NCBI GenBank assembly: GCA_016931085.1 | Contig: JAFGFO010000252.1 | Coordinates: forward strand, 1-21,655 | Direction: 5' to 3' | DNA from: Thermoflexales bacterium | GTDB lineage: Bacteria; Chloroflexota; Anaerolineae; Fen-1058 | Length of the DNA: 21,655 bases | Shown here: positions 1 through 7,974 of the stretch, in pieces | Layout: each line of letters begins with the position of its first letter | Position numbering within the stretch: position 1 is the stretch's first letter | Notes under the pieces: generated by a model | Told to the model about the DNA's origin: nothing | Databases searched by the model: none | The model's input: the letters and a program-made list of their open reading frames with translations, nothing else | Position numbers and translations under genes: made by a program

Positions 1-4
1 AGCA

Positions 5-69
5 CGCAGAGTGCGCCGAGAAGATTTTTAAACACTCTGCGTTCTCGGCGCTCTCGGCGGTAAAATCTT
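5..69. repeat. Degenerate inverted-repeat spacer at window edge
   Basis: AAGATTTT (21-28) is the exact reverse complement of AAAATCTT (62-69). The stretch 5-22 also matches the reverse complement of 42-59 at about 14 of 18 positions. The interior is built from TCTGCG/TCTCGGCG units of about 8 bases, a style of low-complexity spacer seen between genes in Chloroflexota and cyanobacteria (recalled, not searched). It has no coding appearance. It may carry a -10-like TAAAAT (61-66), but I see no good -35. Confidence 0.45.
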
Positions 70-104
70 TGGTTGCGGCCGAAGGCCACGCTAGGGCTAA
101 CGCT

Positions 105-440
105 GTGAAAAGACGGCCGGCCGCCAAGCCAGCCCACACGGCCTTTGAACACCAACGCCTGGCATGGACACTCGCCGCCGCACTCGCCGTCGCCTTTCTC
201 GCAACCCTGCCGGCTGCACAAAGCAAGCTGCGAGAGCTGATTAGCATGGGCGCCGGGCACACTCTTGCCGATGTGACGCCAACACTGCTGTCGCCCACAC
301 TGACGGTCACCGGCCTACCCTCTCCAACCAGTATGTTGCTCACAGTCACACCACAACCCTCGTCCACGCCACTATCCTCAGCGCAAGCACAAGCGGAATT
401 GCCCCCCTACCCCTTTGCCCCTGGGGGACGCCTAGACTAG
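105..440 (+). CDS. Small single-pass membrane protein, function unknown
   Basis: I do not recognise a family. With the GTG at 105 the product is 111 residues: a basic start (KRRPAAK), one hydrophobic segment (about residues 21-38, AWTLAAALAVAFLATLP), then a Ser/Thr/Pro-rich tail with no cysteines, suggesting a short membrane-anchored extracytoplasmic linker. The frame is open to the left edge of the window, so TTG at 69 or a start outside the window is possible. GTG 105 is preferred because the preceding residues are encoded partly by the spacer repeat, and AGGG lies about 10 bases upstream of it. It sits 61 bp before the GT-C-like gene on the same strand and may be co-transcribed with it. 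It could also be the 3' remnant of a longer gene. Confidence 0.5.
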   Translation: MKRRPAAKPAHTAFEHQRLAWTLAAALAVAFLATLPAAQSKLRELISMGAGHTLADVTPTLLSPTLTVTGLPSPTSMLLTVTPQPSSTPLSSAQAQAELPPYPFAPGGRLD

Positions 441-501
441 GCGGAGATCGCCTTCGCCAAATGTCGGCGCTCAACATTCAAACTGAAAAGAACGAGCAAA
501 A

Positions 502-2373
502 ATGTCTCAAACACAACCGTCCGCAAGCCCACCCCACAACGCGCTCAAGTCAAATACGCCCGGCTGGAACCTGGAACTGGTACGCGGCGAACACGCCGCA
601 TACGCCCTCATCCTGGCCATGGCAGCCGCCATGCGCCTGTACCGCCTGGGTCTGGCGCCGCTTTCGGGCAGCGAAGCCGCCCAGGCCCTGGCCGCATGGC
701 ACGGGACACCCCCACCCATCGGCGCCAGCCCAGTGCTGTACGCGATCAACAGCCTGCTCTTTGGGCTAATGGGCACCTCCGATGGCCTGGCCCGCTTGGG
801 AGCAGCCATCTGCGGCGTGGCCCTGGCCGGCGTACCGTTCTTCCTGCGACACCGCCTGGGACGCGTTGGCGCATTGAGCGCAGCAGCCATACTGGCGATT
901 TCACCCACAGCCATTATGGCCTCGCGCACGCTGAGCGGCGAGGTCATCGTGGCTTTGGCCAGCCTGGGACTGTTGGCTGCCGGCGAACGCTATGTGCAAA
1001 CACACGAACGCCGGTGGGCCTACAGCCTCGCTATTCTTTTGGCACTCGGATTGAGCGGAGGGAGCGGCATATACACCATGACGATTGCCTATGCCGGCGG
1101 CCTGGGACTATGGATACTCGCCGGCCAACCAGCCTCCGAGTTTGCCCCGCTGCTCTCCACCCTTCAATCCGAGTGGAAACGGCTGGCCCTCATCCTGGCC
1201 AGCGGCCTCGTCGGACTGAGTACAGCTTTGTTGCTGCGCCCGGCCGGGCTAGCCGCAGTGGGGAATCTGCTATCCGCCTGGCTGCAAGGCTTCCAACCCT
1301 CTGCACTTGCTACGAGCTGGCACATGCCATTCCAAGTCATGATCTCTTATGAATTGTTGGCACTGCTGGCAGGAGTTGCCGGGCTGGCCATCGCCTCACT
1401 CCGCAACAAGCTGCTCGGCATTTTCCTGGGCTACTGGGCCGCGGTCGCGCTGCTGATCGTCACGCTGCGGCAAGGACGCACACCCCAAGACATGGTGCTG
1501 GTCATCACCCCGCTGGCCTGCCTGGCCGCCTACGCCATCGAAGAGTTGGCCGGCTTGTTTCGCCGGCCGCGCGCCCACGGCATCGAATTAGCCTTTGTGG
1601 CCTCCCTCCTGGTCATCCTGGCCTTCGAGCTACTAGGACTGGCCGACTATGCCACCCACCCTGGCACCGCCCAGTCCTTCGCGCTACTGGGACGCGCTAT
1701 CAGCGTTCACCGTGTTGTCATCCAGACTATTTTGGGCTCGGCACTGCTCGTCATCGCCATCCTACTGATCATCGGCCTGAGCGGGTACGAGCTTGCCCTG
1801 CGCAATGGCCTGCTGGCCGCGCTGATTGTACTGATCCTGGGCACATGGTCAGGCGGCTGGGGCGCAGCCCAACGATGCCCAGGCGACTCGCGCGAGCTGC
1901 TGGCCGGGCCACGCCCCACTTCAACATCCGTGCGCTTGATGGTCGCCACGCTCAACGCCACCTCCGCCCAGAAAACCGGCGAGCCTTACGCGTTGCCGCT
2001 GAGTGTCGTCATCCCATCCAGCTTGCCTGACCCAACTTCGCTGAACGTTTACGAGCCATCTTCCACCTCTTTGACCTCATCCGGGCTGGAAAGCGTGCTC
2101 AGATGGCACTTGCGCGATTTTGCTCAAGCCCAGTTTGTATCTGCATTGGATGAAAGCAGCACGCCCTACGTCGTGGTCGCCCCGGCCGGCACGACGCCAG
2201 CCCTGGCCAGCAGCTACGCCGGCCAGGATTTTGCCGTGACGACCAGCGGTGGGCAAGCCAGCTCGACGGCCAGGGTGCTTGGTTGGCTGTTGTATCACCA
2301 GACAACCGAGACACCCCCTGCCCTGGAAAGCGTCGTGGTCTGGGTGAGGCAGGAAGTAGGGAGTAGGGAGTAG
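502..2373 (+). CDS. Polytopic GT-C/Agl23-like membrane protein lacking the Asp-Glu motif
   Basis: This is a 623-residue protein with roughly ten hydrophobic segments up to about residue 455, then a soluble domain to the end. Overall shape and the first-loop context (RLYRLGLAPLSGSEAAQAL, about residues 45-62) match GT-C (GT39/PMT-like) glycosyltransferases. The acidic pair normally seen there (His-Asp-Glu in the next gene) reads Ser57-Glu58. The soluble part keeps a W-H-L-R-D-F block (535-540) and a later P-Y-V-V-V-A block that align with W-Y-L-R-D-Y and P-I-V-I-A in the downstream Agl23-like protein, so the two look like tandem paralogues. The ATG at 502 has only a weak purine-rich stretch upstream. 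The last codons (QEVGSRE and TAG) are made of a heptamer repeat, so the original C-terminus may have differed. It may be a non-catalytic partner or a divergent enzyme; its substrate is unknown. Confidence 0.7.
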   Translation: MSQTQPSASPPHNALKSNTPGWNLELVRGEHAAYALILAMAAAMRLYRLGLAPLSGSEAAQALAAWHGTPPPIGASPVLYAINSLLFGLMGTSDGLARLGAAICGVALAGVPFFLRHRLGRVGALSAAAILAISPTAIMASRTLSGEVIVALASLGLLAAGERYVQTHERRWAYSLAILLALGLSGGSGIYTMTIAYAGGLGLWILAGQPASEFAPLLSTLQSEWKRLALILASGLVGLSTALLLRPAGLAAVGNLLSAWLQGFQPSALATSWHMPFQVMISYELLALLAGVAGLAIASLRNKLLGIFLGYWAAVALLIVTLRQGRTPQDMVLVITPLACLAAYAIEELAGLFRRPRAHGIELAFVASLLVILAFELLGLADYATHPGTAQSFALLGRAISVHRVVIQTILGSALLVIAILLIIGLSGYELALRNGLLAALIVLILGTWSGGWGAAQRCPGDSRELLAGPRPTSTSVRLMVATLNATSAQKTGEPYALPLSVVIPSSLPDPTSLNVYEPSSTSLTSSGLESVLRWHLRDFAQAQFVSALDESSTPYVVVAPAGTTPALASSYAGQDFAVTTSGGQASSTARVLGWLLYHQTTETPPALESVVVWVRQEVGSRE

Positions 2374-2381
2374 GAAGTAGG
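2352..2381 (+). repeat. GGGAGTA heptanucleotide array
   Basis: Four tandem heptamers are visible: GGAAGTA, GGGAGTA, GGGAGTA, GGAAGTA, followed by GG. The array covers the last codons and TAG stop of the upstream membrane protein and runs into the intergenic gap. It resembles the short tandemly repeated heptanucleotides (STRR type) described in cyanobacteria. In the 94-bp gap that follows (2374-2467) there is a small palindrome AGGGG-TTG-CCCCT (2418-2430), and I see no confident promoter. Confidence 0.8.
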
Positions 2382-2467
2382 CGCAGACCCCCGTGCCTGT
2401 CCTCAAGTGCACATACAAGGGGTTGCCCCTACGAAATGTCCATTTTCGGAGTATAAAACAAAATACC

Positions 2468-5400
2468 ATGAAAGCTGAAACCTTGAAACATGAAACCACC
2501 TCCACCTGGCTTGATCGACCCTTGTCCAGCTTGAAGTTTGATTATGAAAAGGGATTGTACCTGCTCTTTATTCTGGGCGCGCTCTTGACCCGCTTTTACC
2601 GCCTCGGCGAGCGGGTGATGAGCCACGACGAGAGCTTGCACACCTACTTTTCGTGGAACCTTTACACCGGGCGCGGCTTTTCGCACACGCCCTTGATGCA
2701 TGGCCCATTCCTTTTCCACATCAACACGCTGATGTATACCCTCTTCGGCGCAGACGATTTCACCGCACGCATCAGCACGGCCTTGTTTGGCGTCGTGTTG
2801 GTAGGGCTGCCGTGGGCGCTGCGCCGCTGGCTAGGGCGGGCCGGGGCATTGGTCGTCTCGTTCATGTTCCTCATCTCGCCAGCGATCATGTATTACGCCC
2901 GCTACATCCGCAACGAAAGCTTTGTCACTGTGTGGGCGGTACTCATCGTGTGGGCCACTTTTGCCTTCTTTCAAAAACGCCAGGAGCGCTGGCTGTACTT
3001 GTACGTCATTGCCCACGTCCTGCTCTTTACCACCAAAGAAGTATCCTTCATCTACACAGCCATCTTTGGCACTTTTCTCGTGATTTTACTCGTCTGGCAA
3101 CTGGTCAGCAACAACAAGCTCGGCCTGGACGGCCTGGGTGGCATCGGGGCCGCCGCAGGCGGAGGTGCTGTGGCCTTGGTCATCGCCCTGCTTCTGCAGT
3201 ATACGCTGCTCAATGCCATGGGCCTGGGGCCAAGCGGCAGCATCGCCGCCGATGGCGTCCCCAAAGAAACGATCGGGCCTAATCTGCCGGTCGGCAGCGT
3301 CATCGCTTACCTGGGCTTGCTCGGCCTGATCGCCGCCGCGGCCGGCGCAGCCGTCTACTTCCTGCTGCGCCGCTTGATGCCACAGCCTGATCGCATCGCC
3401 AGCGGCACGGGGCACGCCGCGTTCGACCTGCTGATCACCGTCGGCACGCTGTACCTTCCCACCCTCTCGCCCTTCGCGATGCACGTGCTCAAGATTGACC
3501 CCATGGACTATGGCCCAGCCGGGATAGTGCGCGCTGGCGGGATATTCCTGCTGTTTCTGGCCATCTCAATCGCGGTAGGTCTCTGGTGGGACGCACGGCG
3601 TTGGGCCATCAGCGCCGGCCTGTGGTACGGCATCGGCATCACGCTGTTCACATCTGTTTTCACCAATGGCGGCGGCATCGCTTCTGGCTTTGTCGGATCC
3701 TTGGGCTACTGGATCGTTCAACAAGGCGTCCAACGCGGCAGCCAGCCCCTGTACTATTACCTGATCATCACGCCGCTTTACGAGTACTTTCCGATCCTGA
3801 TCAGCCTGACTGCTGCACTCTACTACGGGGTCAAAGCCGCGTCCTTTCAAAGCCCAGCCCCCGCGTCCGACCAGGCAACTGTGCCAAGCGATGACGCGGC
3901 CGGCCAATCAAACTCCAAAGGCCTGTTTCTCCTCTTCCTGGCCTATTGGATCACGTGGACCTGGGGCATCTACTCATACGCCGGCGAAAAGATGCCGTGG
4001 CTGATCGTGCACTTTAGCCTGCCCATGATTTTATTGGCCGGCGCATTCCTGGGTGATGTCATCCAATCCACAGATTGGCGCTCGCTTGGGGCGGCCTGGT
4101 TGGCCAGTCTGCTCACCCCCTTGTTGCTCATCGGCCTGACCAGCCTATCGAGCGCGATGGCCGCCGGCGCTTTTCGGGGCGATCAGACCACTAACCTGGT
4201 GGCCACCGGCCAGTGGTTCTCTGGCCTCCTGGCAGTGGTAGGCGCCGGGGCAGCCCTCTTCTGGCTCGTCATGCGCGTGGGCGCCGACAAAACCCTGCGC
4301 GTACTCGGCCTGAGCGTGGTCGTGCTCCTGGCAATTTCCACTTTCCGCACGGCCTGGCGATGGAACTTTATCAACGCCGACTATGTCAACGAGCACGGCG
4401 TATATGCCCACGGAGGGCCCGGCGTCAAGCTCGCCTTGCAGCAAATCGAAGAGATCGCCGACCGCACCGTCGGCAGGTCCCAGATCAAGGTGGCCTACGA
4501 CTCGGACTCTTCGTGGCCCTTTACCTGGTACCTGCGTGACTATCCCAGCCAATCCTTCTTCGGCTCTACACCCACTCGCCAGGCGTTGGATGCGCCGATA
4601 GTCATAGCCGGCAACGCGAGCTGGAGCACGGTCGAACAAATCCTGGGCAAAAATTACGAATCCTTCACTTATCGCCTGGTGTGGTGGCCGATGGAGGATT
4701 ACAAAGGCAAGAACGGCCGCTCGCTCACCTGGAGCGAAATCGCCCAGGCGTTGGGCAATGGCCAGATGCGAGCAGCCCTGTGGGATATTTTTTGGAGTCG
4801 TGACTATAACCGCTACGATCAAATCACCACCAAGACTCACGCGCCCGACAAATGGCCTCTCGTTCACGATTTCAAGCTGTATATGCGCAGGGATGTGGCC
4901 GCCCAGGTATGGAGCCTGGGGATAGGGCCGGCCATCGCCCGCGAGCCTATCGAAGACCCCTACGCCAAGGGGCGGCGAACGCTCGCCGCGGTCCAGGTGA
5001 TTGGCGGAGAAGGCAGCCAAACGGGCCAGTTTTCCGCGCCGCACGGCCTGGCCCTAGGGCCGGACGGCAGCCTGTACGTGGCCGACTCGAACAACCACCG
5101 CATTCAAAAGTTTTCCCCCGACGGACAATTTATCTTGTCGTTTGGGACACCTTCCGGTACCAGTGGCGATGGGGCGTCCGCCCCGGCCGGCACGTTCAAC
5201 GAGCCTTGGAGCGTGGCCGTCGCACCTGATGGCAATGCGGTCTACGTGGCCGATACCTGGAACCACCGCATACAAAAATTCAGTCCAGACGGGCAATTCA
5301 TCGCCCAGTGGGGCAAAGCCGGTCAAACAGATGGCACACTCCGCGACGACCCTGCTAATTACTATATCCTGTGGGGGCCGCGCGACGTGGCAGTGGATAG

Positions 5401-5908
5401 CGACGGCAACGTATACGTCACCGACACAGGTGACAAGCGCATCGTGGTGTTCGACAGCAACGGCAAATATCTGCGCCAACTGGGCGGCAAGGGCTTTGAG
5501 CCGGGACAGTTGGACGAGCCGGTTGGCTTGGCCTGCAGCCCGGATAATGCGTCATTAGGAAATGACGTGCTGGTGGTGGCCGACACGTGGAATCAACGCA
5601 TCCAGGTCCTCACACTGGAAGGTGCGGCGCTGCGCAACTGGGCCATCGACGGCTGGATAGGCCAAGCCGTGACCAACAAGCCCTACCTGGCGGTAGGACC
5701 GGGCGGCACTATTTACACGACCGACCCCACCGGCTTCCGCGTGCTGGTCTTTCAGCCCGACGGGACTTTTGTGGCTACCTTTGGCGACATCGGCACCGAC
5801 AACACGAGCTTCCAACAACCGGTGGGGATCGCAGTGGACAATGCTGGCTATGTTTGGGTCAGCGACGCCGGCACCGGGCGCGTGCTCAAATTCCCGCCGT
5901 TGGACTAG
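2468..5908 (+). CDS. Agl23-like (TIGR03663) membrane protein with C-terminal NHL propeller
   Basis: The product is 1146 residues from ATG 2468. A GTG at 2393 would add 25 residues read from spacer DNA and is rejected. Residues 1-640 are polytopic with the GT-C first-loop motif S52-H53-D54-E55; residues 640-840 form a soluble region with the conserved block W687-Y-L-R-D-Y692; residues about 845-1146 hold about six NHL-type blades with repeated ADSNNHRIQKFSPDG-like units. The family is annotated as 'flippase activity-associated Agl23', linked with glycosylation in archaea and common in Chloroflexota, but its biochemistry in bacteria is not established. The likely role is transfer or flipping of a lipid-linked glycan, with the propeller outside the membrane binding protein or glycan (inference). 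It follows its paralogue by 94 bp and is probably in one operon with it. The N-terminal codons (MKAETLKHET) lie in a degenerate TGAAAC heptamer repeat. GGAG at about 2448 is too distant to be a good ribosome site. Confidence 0.85.
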   Translation: MKAETLKHETTSTWLDRPLSSLKFDYEKGLYLLFILGALLTRFYRLGERVMSHDESLHTYFSWNLYTGRGFSHTPLMHGPFLFHINTLMYTLFGADDFTARISTALFGVVLVGLPWALRRWLGRAGALVVSFMFLISPAIMYYARYIRNESFVTVWAVLIVWATFAFFQKRQERWLYLYVIAHVLLFTTKEVSFIYTAIFGTFLVILLVWQLVSNNKLGLDGLGGIGAAAGGGAVALVIALLLQYTLLNAMGLGPSGSIAADGVPKETIGPNLPVGSVIAYLGLLGLIAAAAGAAVYFLLRRLMPQPDRIASGTGHAAFDLLITVGTLYLPTLSPFAMHVLKIDPMDYGPAGIVRAGGIFLLFLAISIAVGLWWDARRWAISAGLWYGIGITLFTSVFTNGGGIASGFVGSLGYWIVQQGVQRGSQPLYYYLIITPLYEYFPILISLTAALYYGVKAASFQSPAPASDQATVPSDDAAGQSNSKGLFLLFLAYWITWTWGIYSYAGEKMPWLIVHFSLPMILLAGAFLGDVIQSTDWRSLGAAWLASLLTPLLLIGLTSLSSAMAAGAFRGDQTTNLVATGQWFSGLLAVVGAGAALFWLVMRVGADKTLRVLGLSVVVLLAISTFRTAWRWNFINADYVNEHGVYAHGGPGVKLALQQIEEIADRTVGRSQIKVAYDSDSSWPFTWYLRDYPSQSFFGSTPTRQALDAPIVIAGNASWSTVEQILGKNYESFTYRLVWWPMEDYKGKNGRSLTWSEIAQALGNGQMRAALWDIFWSRDYNRYDQITTKTHAPDKWPLVHDFKLYMRRDVAAQVWSLGIGPAIAREPIEDPYAKGRRTLAAVQVIGGEGSQTGQFSAPHGLALGPDGSLYVADSNNHRIQKFSPDGQFILSFGTPSGTSGDGASAPAGTFNEPWSVAVAPDGNAVYVADTWNHRIQKFSPDGQFIAQWGKAGQTDGTLRDDPANYYILWGPRDVAVDSDGNVYVTDTGDKRIVVFDSNGKYLRQLGGKGFEPGQLDEPVGLACSPDNASLGNDVLVVADTWNQRIQVLTLEGAALRNWAIDGWIGQAVTNKPYLAVGPGGTIYTTDPTGFRVLVFQPDGTFVATFGDIGTDNTSFQQPVGIAVDNAGYVWVSDAGTGRVLKFPPLD
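2469..2498 (+). repeat. TGAAAC heptamer-like array at the start of the Agl23-like gene
   Basis: TGAAAGC, TGAAACC, TTGAAAC and ATGAAAC follow each other, with TGAAA recurring at spacings of 7, 8 and 7 bases. They encode residues 1-10 of the Agl23-like protein and include its ATG. This suggests that spacer repeat DNA has been recruited as the start of the reading frame, or that the true start lies a little downstream. Confidence 0.6.
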
Positions 5909-5910
5909 TA

Positions 5911-5961
5911 CAATTGGGCTTAAATATACCCTCTATAGGTTTGAGCGTTATGGCCCAATTG
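5911..5961. repeat. 9-bp inverted repeat after the NHL gene
   Basis: CAATTGGGC (5911-5919) is the exact reverse complement of GCCCAATTG (5953-5961), enclosing a 33-base AT-rich loop. It starts 2 bases after the stop of the Agl23-like gene. It could form a transcript-end hairpin, but it lacks a T-run and the loop is long, so a factor-independent terminator is only a possibility. Confidence 0.55.
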
Positions 5962-5965
5962 CCTG

Positions 5966-6023
5966 AGTATTTCGCGGCGATTGCACGATCACCATGGTAG
6001 GCGCATTTACGCCGCGAAATACT
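5966..6023. repeat. 14-bp perfect inverted repeat upstream of Uma2 gene
   Basis: AGTATTTCGCGGCG (5966-5979) is the exact reverse complement of CGCCGCGAAATACT (6010-6023), with a 30-base loop containing CCATGG. It lies directly upstream of the extended -10 element of the Uma2 gene. It could be a terminator, an operator-like site or a small non-autonomous mobile repeat. No T-tract follows it. Confidence 0.75.
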
Positions 6024-6042
6024 AGCTATCCGGCCAGGAATA

Positions 6043-6051
6043 TGATATACT
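6043..6051 (+). promoter_or_regulatory. Extended -10 promoter of the Uma2 gene
   Basis: TG-A-TATACT (6043-6051) fits an extended -10 element; the hexamer at the -35 distance (TAGCTA) is poor, as extended -10 promoters allow. Transcription would start at about 6058, the A of the ATG, giving a leaderless message. This agrees with the absence of a Shine-Dalgarno sequence. Confidence 0.55.
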
Positions 6052-6057
6052 AGAGTT

Positions 6058-6747
6058 ATGAATACCCATTCTCCCACGATGCAATCACCAGTAGAAGACA
6101 TGGTGCGGCGGCTGCTGCGCTCTCCCCGCCTGCCGTTGGTGGCACAACGCTTTCAGACTGTGCTACAAGCGGAACAGGAAAAACGCCAGCATTTCTACGA
6201 TGAAATTTCCGAGCTGCACAAAGCCGAGTTTATCAACGGAGAAATCGTTATGCACTCACCCGTAAAACTGCGACACGACCACGCTAGCGTCAATCTATTG
6301 TTCCTACTGGGAGCCTTTGTCCGCAAACACGGCCTGGGCTATGTCGGACACGAGAAGCTATTGGTATGCCTCACCCGTAACGATTACGAACCGGATGTGT
6401 GCTTCTTTGGGCAAGCCAAGCCGCAAAGCTTCACGCCCGATCAAACCAAGTTCCCAGCGCCAGACCTGGCCATCGAAATACTGTCCGACTCCACCGAAGC
6501 GATCGACCGCGGCGTCAAATTTGAGGACTATGCCCTACACGGGGTGAGCGAATACTGGATCGTCGACCCCGATCAGGAATTTGTGGAACAATACGTTCTC
6601 AAAGGCGAAGCCTACGAGCTAGCTGTCAAGGTCAAGACAGGCAGCATTGCCAGCGCAACCATCAGCGGGTTCGACATCCCGGTGCGAGCCATCTTTGACC
6701 CGGACGAGCAGTTGGCGACGTTGCAAAAAATATTGAGCGAGGCTTAG
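6058..6747 (+). CDS. Uma2 family (DUF820) PD-(D/E)XK nuclease-like protein
   Basis: This 229-residue protein matches the Uma2/DUF820 family, which is numerous in Chloroflexota and cyanobacteria and whose biological role is unclear. The core motifs are in order: EFINGEIVMHSPV with a following HDHAS, then YEPDV (acidic residue), APDLAIEILS (Glu) and K in GVKFEDYALHGVSEYWIVDP. Together these give the PD...ExK nuclease signature, so the active site looks intact. The N-terminal 50 residues are an extra segment rich in Gln/Arg. It has its own leaderless promoter and converges on the L,D-transpeptidase gene; the two stop codons overlap by 4 bp. No toxin or antitoxin partner is adjacent. Confidence 0.88.
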   Translation: MNTHSPTMQSPVEDMVRRLLRSPRLPLVAQRFQTVLQAEQEKRQHFYDEISELHKAEFINGEIVMHSPVKLRHDHASVNLLFLLGAFVRKHGLGYVGHEKLLVCLTRNDYEPDVCFFGQAKPQSFTPDQTKFPAPDLAIEILSDSTEAIDRGVKFEDYALHGVSEYWIVDPDQEFVEQYVLKGEAYELAVKVKTGSIASATISGFDIPVRAIFDPDEQLATLQKILSEA

Positions 6748-7772
6748 GTCACAATCACAGTCGTGGCCAGGACGTCGCGGGGGGTATAGTAAAAAGGCTC
6801 TTCATGCGGAGCTACCGGCGCTGTCCAGCGCCAGAACCAACGTGCCACGTCCGGAGGCACGTTCAAGCAGCCGTGGCTGCGCGGCCGGCCATAGTCGTTA
6901 TGCCAGTAGGTACCGTGGATGGCTACGCCGCTCCAAGTAAAAAAGGTTGAAAAAGCCACGCCAGGCAGATCGTAAAAGTCGCTGCCCGTTCCCCCGGTCA
7001 TGCGCACGGCTGGGTATTTGAACAGCACGCTGTGCTTGCCGCGCGGCGTGCGGAATTCCCCATAGCCGCTCGACACACGCGAGCTCACGACAGGGCTGCC
7101 GCTCTCGTAAGCCGTGATCGTCTGAGCCTGCAAATCCACCTCGATGTGCTTATCTAACACACCGGGCGAGATCGGTTCCAGTTCAGCCAGGTCAAAACGA
7201 CGGATGTGGACGGCCGGCACGTAAGGACCAGGACTTGACGTGATGCCCTCCTGCAAACGATACCACCACTGGCCATCCTTGCCCATAACTGCGTCGACGA
7301 CGCGGAACACGGCCGAGTAGTACACACGCATAAAGCGAGCCGCCTGCGGGTCAGGCGCCAGGCGCGAGTCGCTGAAAGGCACGGTCAGCTCACCCCAGAA
7401 TTTAGACACGGCGTAATAAGGCTCGACGATGTTCTCGACCTGGCGAACCGGCTGGACCCACGAGGAGTACACATAACCCTCGCCGGTTCTATACCAGGTC
7501 GAGTTATGAAGCAACACCGCCTGCCCCCCCACCTGCTCGAGCAATTCCAACACCTCGTCGCGAGGCGCAGAACGAATCAGCCTGGCCTTGGCCACAGGCA
7601 ATTCCCGGATCTCGACACTGGCAAACGCCACACGCCCCAAGGGAGCAGGAGGCAGGATAGGCTCCCGCTCCTCGAGCTCATAAGCCAATGCCGCGGGCGT
7701 GCCGAACGCCGCCGCGCCTATCGCGCCACCTACAAGCTTGAGAAAATCACGCCGGGTAATACGATCAGTCAT
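6744..7772 (-). CDS. Tat-exported L,D-transpeptidase (YkuD domain)
   Basis: The 342-residue product begins with a twin-arginine signal (TRRDFLK followed by a hydrophobic Gly/Ala stretch and TPAALA, about residues 1-30). Residues about 45-115 resemble a bacterial SH3-like wall-binding module. The C-terminal YkuD domain holds the catalytic signature H286...S299-H300-G301-C302, with Cys302 the expected nucleophile. Such enzymes make 3-3 peptidoglycan cross-links or attach proteins to the wall, acting outside the membrane. Export through Tat is less common for this family than Sec. The start at 7772 agrees with the Tat signal and with a promoter 55 bp upstream; no strong Shine-Dalgarno is visible. 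The C-terminus converges on the Uma2 gene with a 4-bp overlap of stop codons. Confidence 0.92.
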   Translation of the reverse strand: MTDRITRRDFLKLVGGAIGAAAFGTPAALAYELEEREPILPPAPLGRVAFASVEIRELPVAKARLIRSAPRDEVLELLEQVGGQAVLLHNSTWYRTGEGYVYSSWVQPVRQVENIVEPYYAVSKFWGELTVPFSDSRLAPDPQAARFMRVYYSAVFRVVDAVMGKDGQWWYRLQEGITSSPGPYVPAVHIRRFDLAELEPISPGVLDKHIEVDLQAQTITAYESGSPVVSSRVSSGYGEFRTPRGKHSVLFKYPAVRMTGGTGSDFYDLPGVAFSTFFTWSGVAIHGTYWHNDYGRPRSHGCLNVPPDVARWFWRWTAPVAPHEEPFYYTPRDVLATTVIVT

Positions 7773-7826
7773 GTCGATTTCAAGTTTCAGGTAAGACCTG
7801 CGATTGCATTAGTTTCGAATGGCGCA

Positions 7827-7855
7827 ATATTATCACACTTTTCTTACTTTTTCAA
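7827..7855 (-). promoter_or_regulatory. Sigma70-type promoter of the L,D-transpeptidase gene
   Basis: On the minus strand, TTGAAA (7855-7850) and TAATAT (7832-7827) are separated by exactly 17 bases. The predicted start of transcription is near 7820, giving a leader of about 47 bases. Confidence 0.65.
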
Positions 7856-7872
7856 GATGGAAGAGTTTTTAT

Positions 7873-7926
7873 CACAAATGGCACGAATAAACGAATCTCA
7901 CGAATGTTTTGAGTCAACTCGTGCCA
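7873..7926. repeat. CACGAAT repeat cluster with inverted repeat
   Basis: CACAAATGG, CACGAATA, AACGAATCT and CACGAAT (7873-7906) form a degenerate array with 8-9 base period. TGGCACGA (7879-7886) pairs with TCGTGCCA (7919-7926) as a perfect 8-bp inverted repeat. The cluster lies in the 202-bp gap between the L,D-transpeptidase promoter and the 3' end of the radical SAM operon. It might help end that transcript, but no T-run is present. Confidence 0.6.
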
Positions 7927-7974
7927 ATCATCAGTTCGCCTCGAAGGTGATTTGTAATTATTCACGACCCAAGA

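Noticed and set aside
2393..2467. GTG 2393 as start of the Agl23-like protein
   Set aside because: The 25 added residues are read from spacer sequence with a small palindrome, and the ATG at 2468 fits the family start better.
4145..5044. 299-codon open frame antisense to the Agl23-like gene
   Set aside because: The composition is that of a shadow frame; the opposite strand encodes conserved family motifs throughout this interval.
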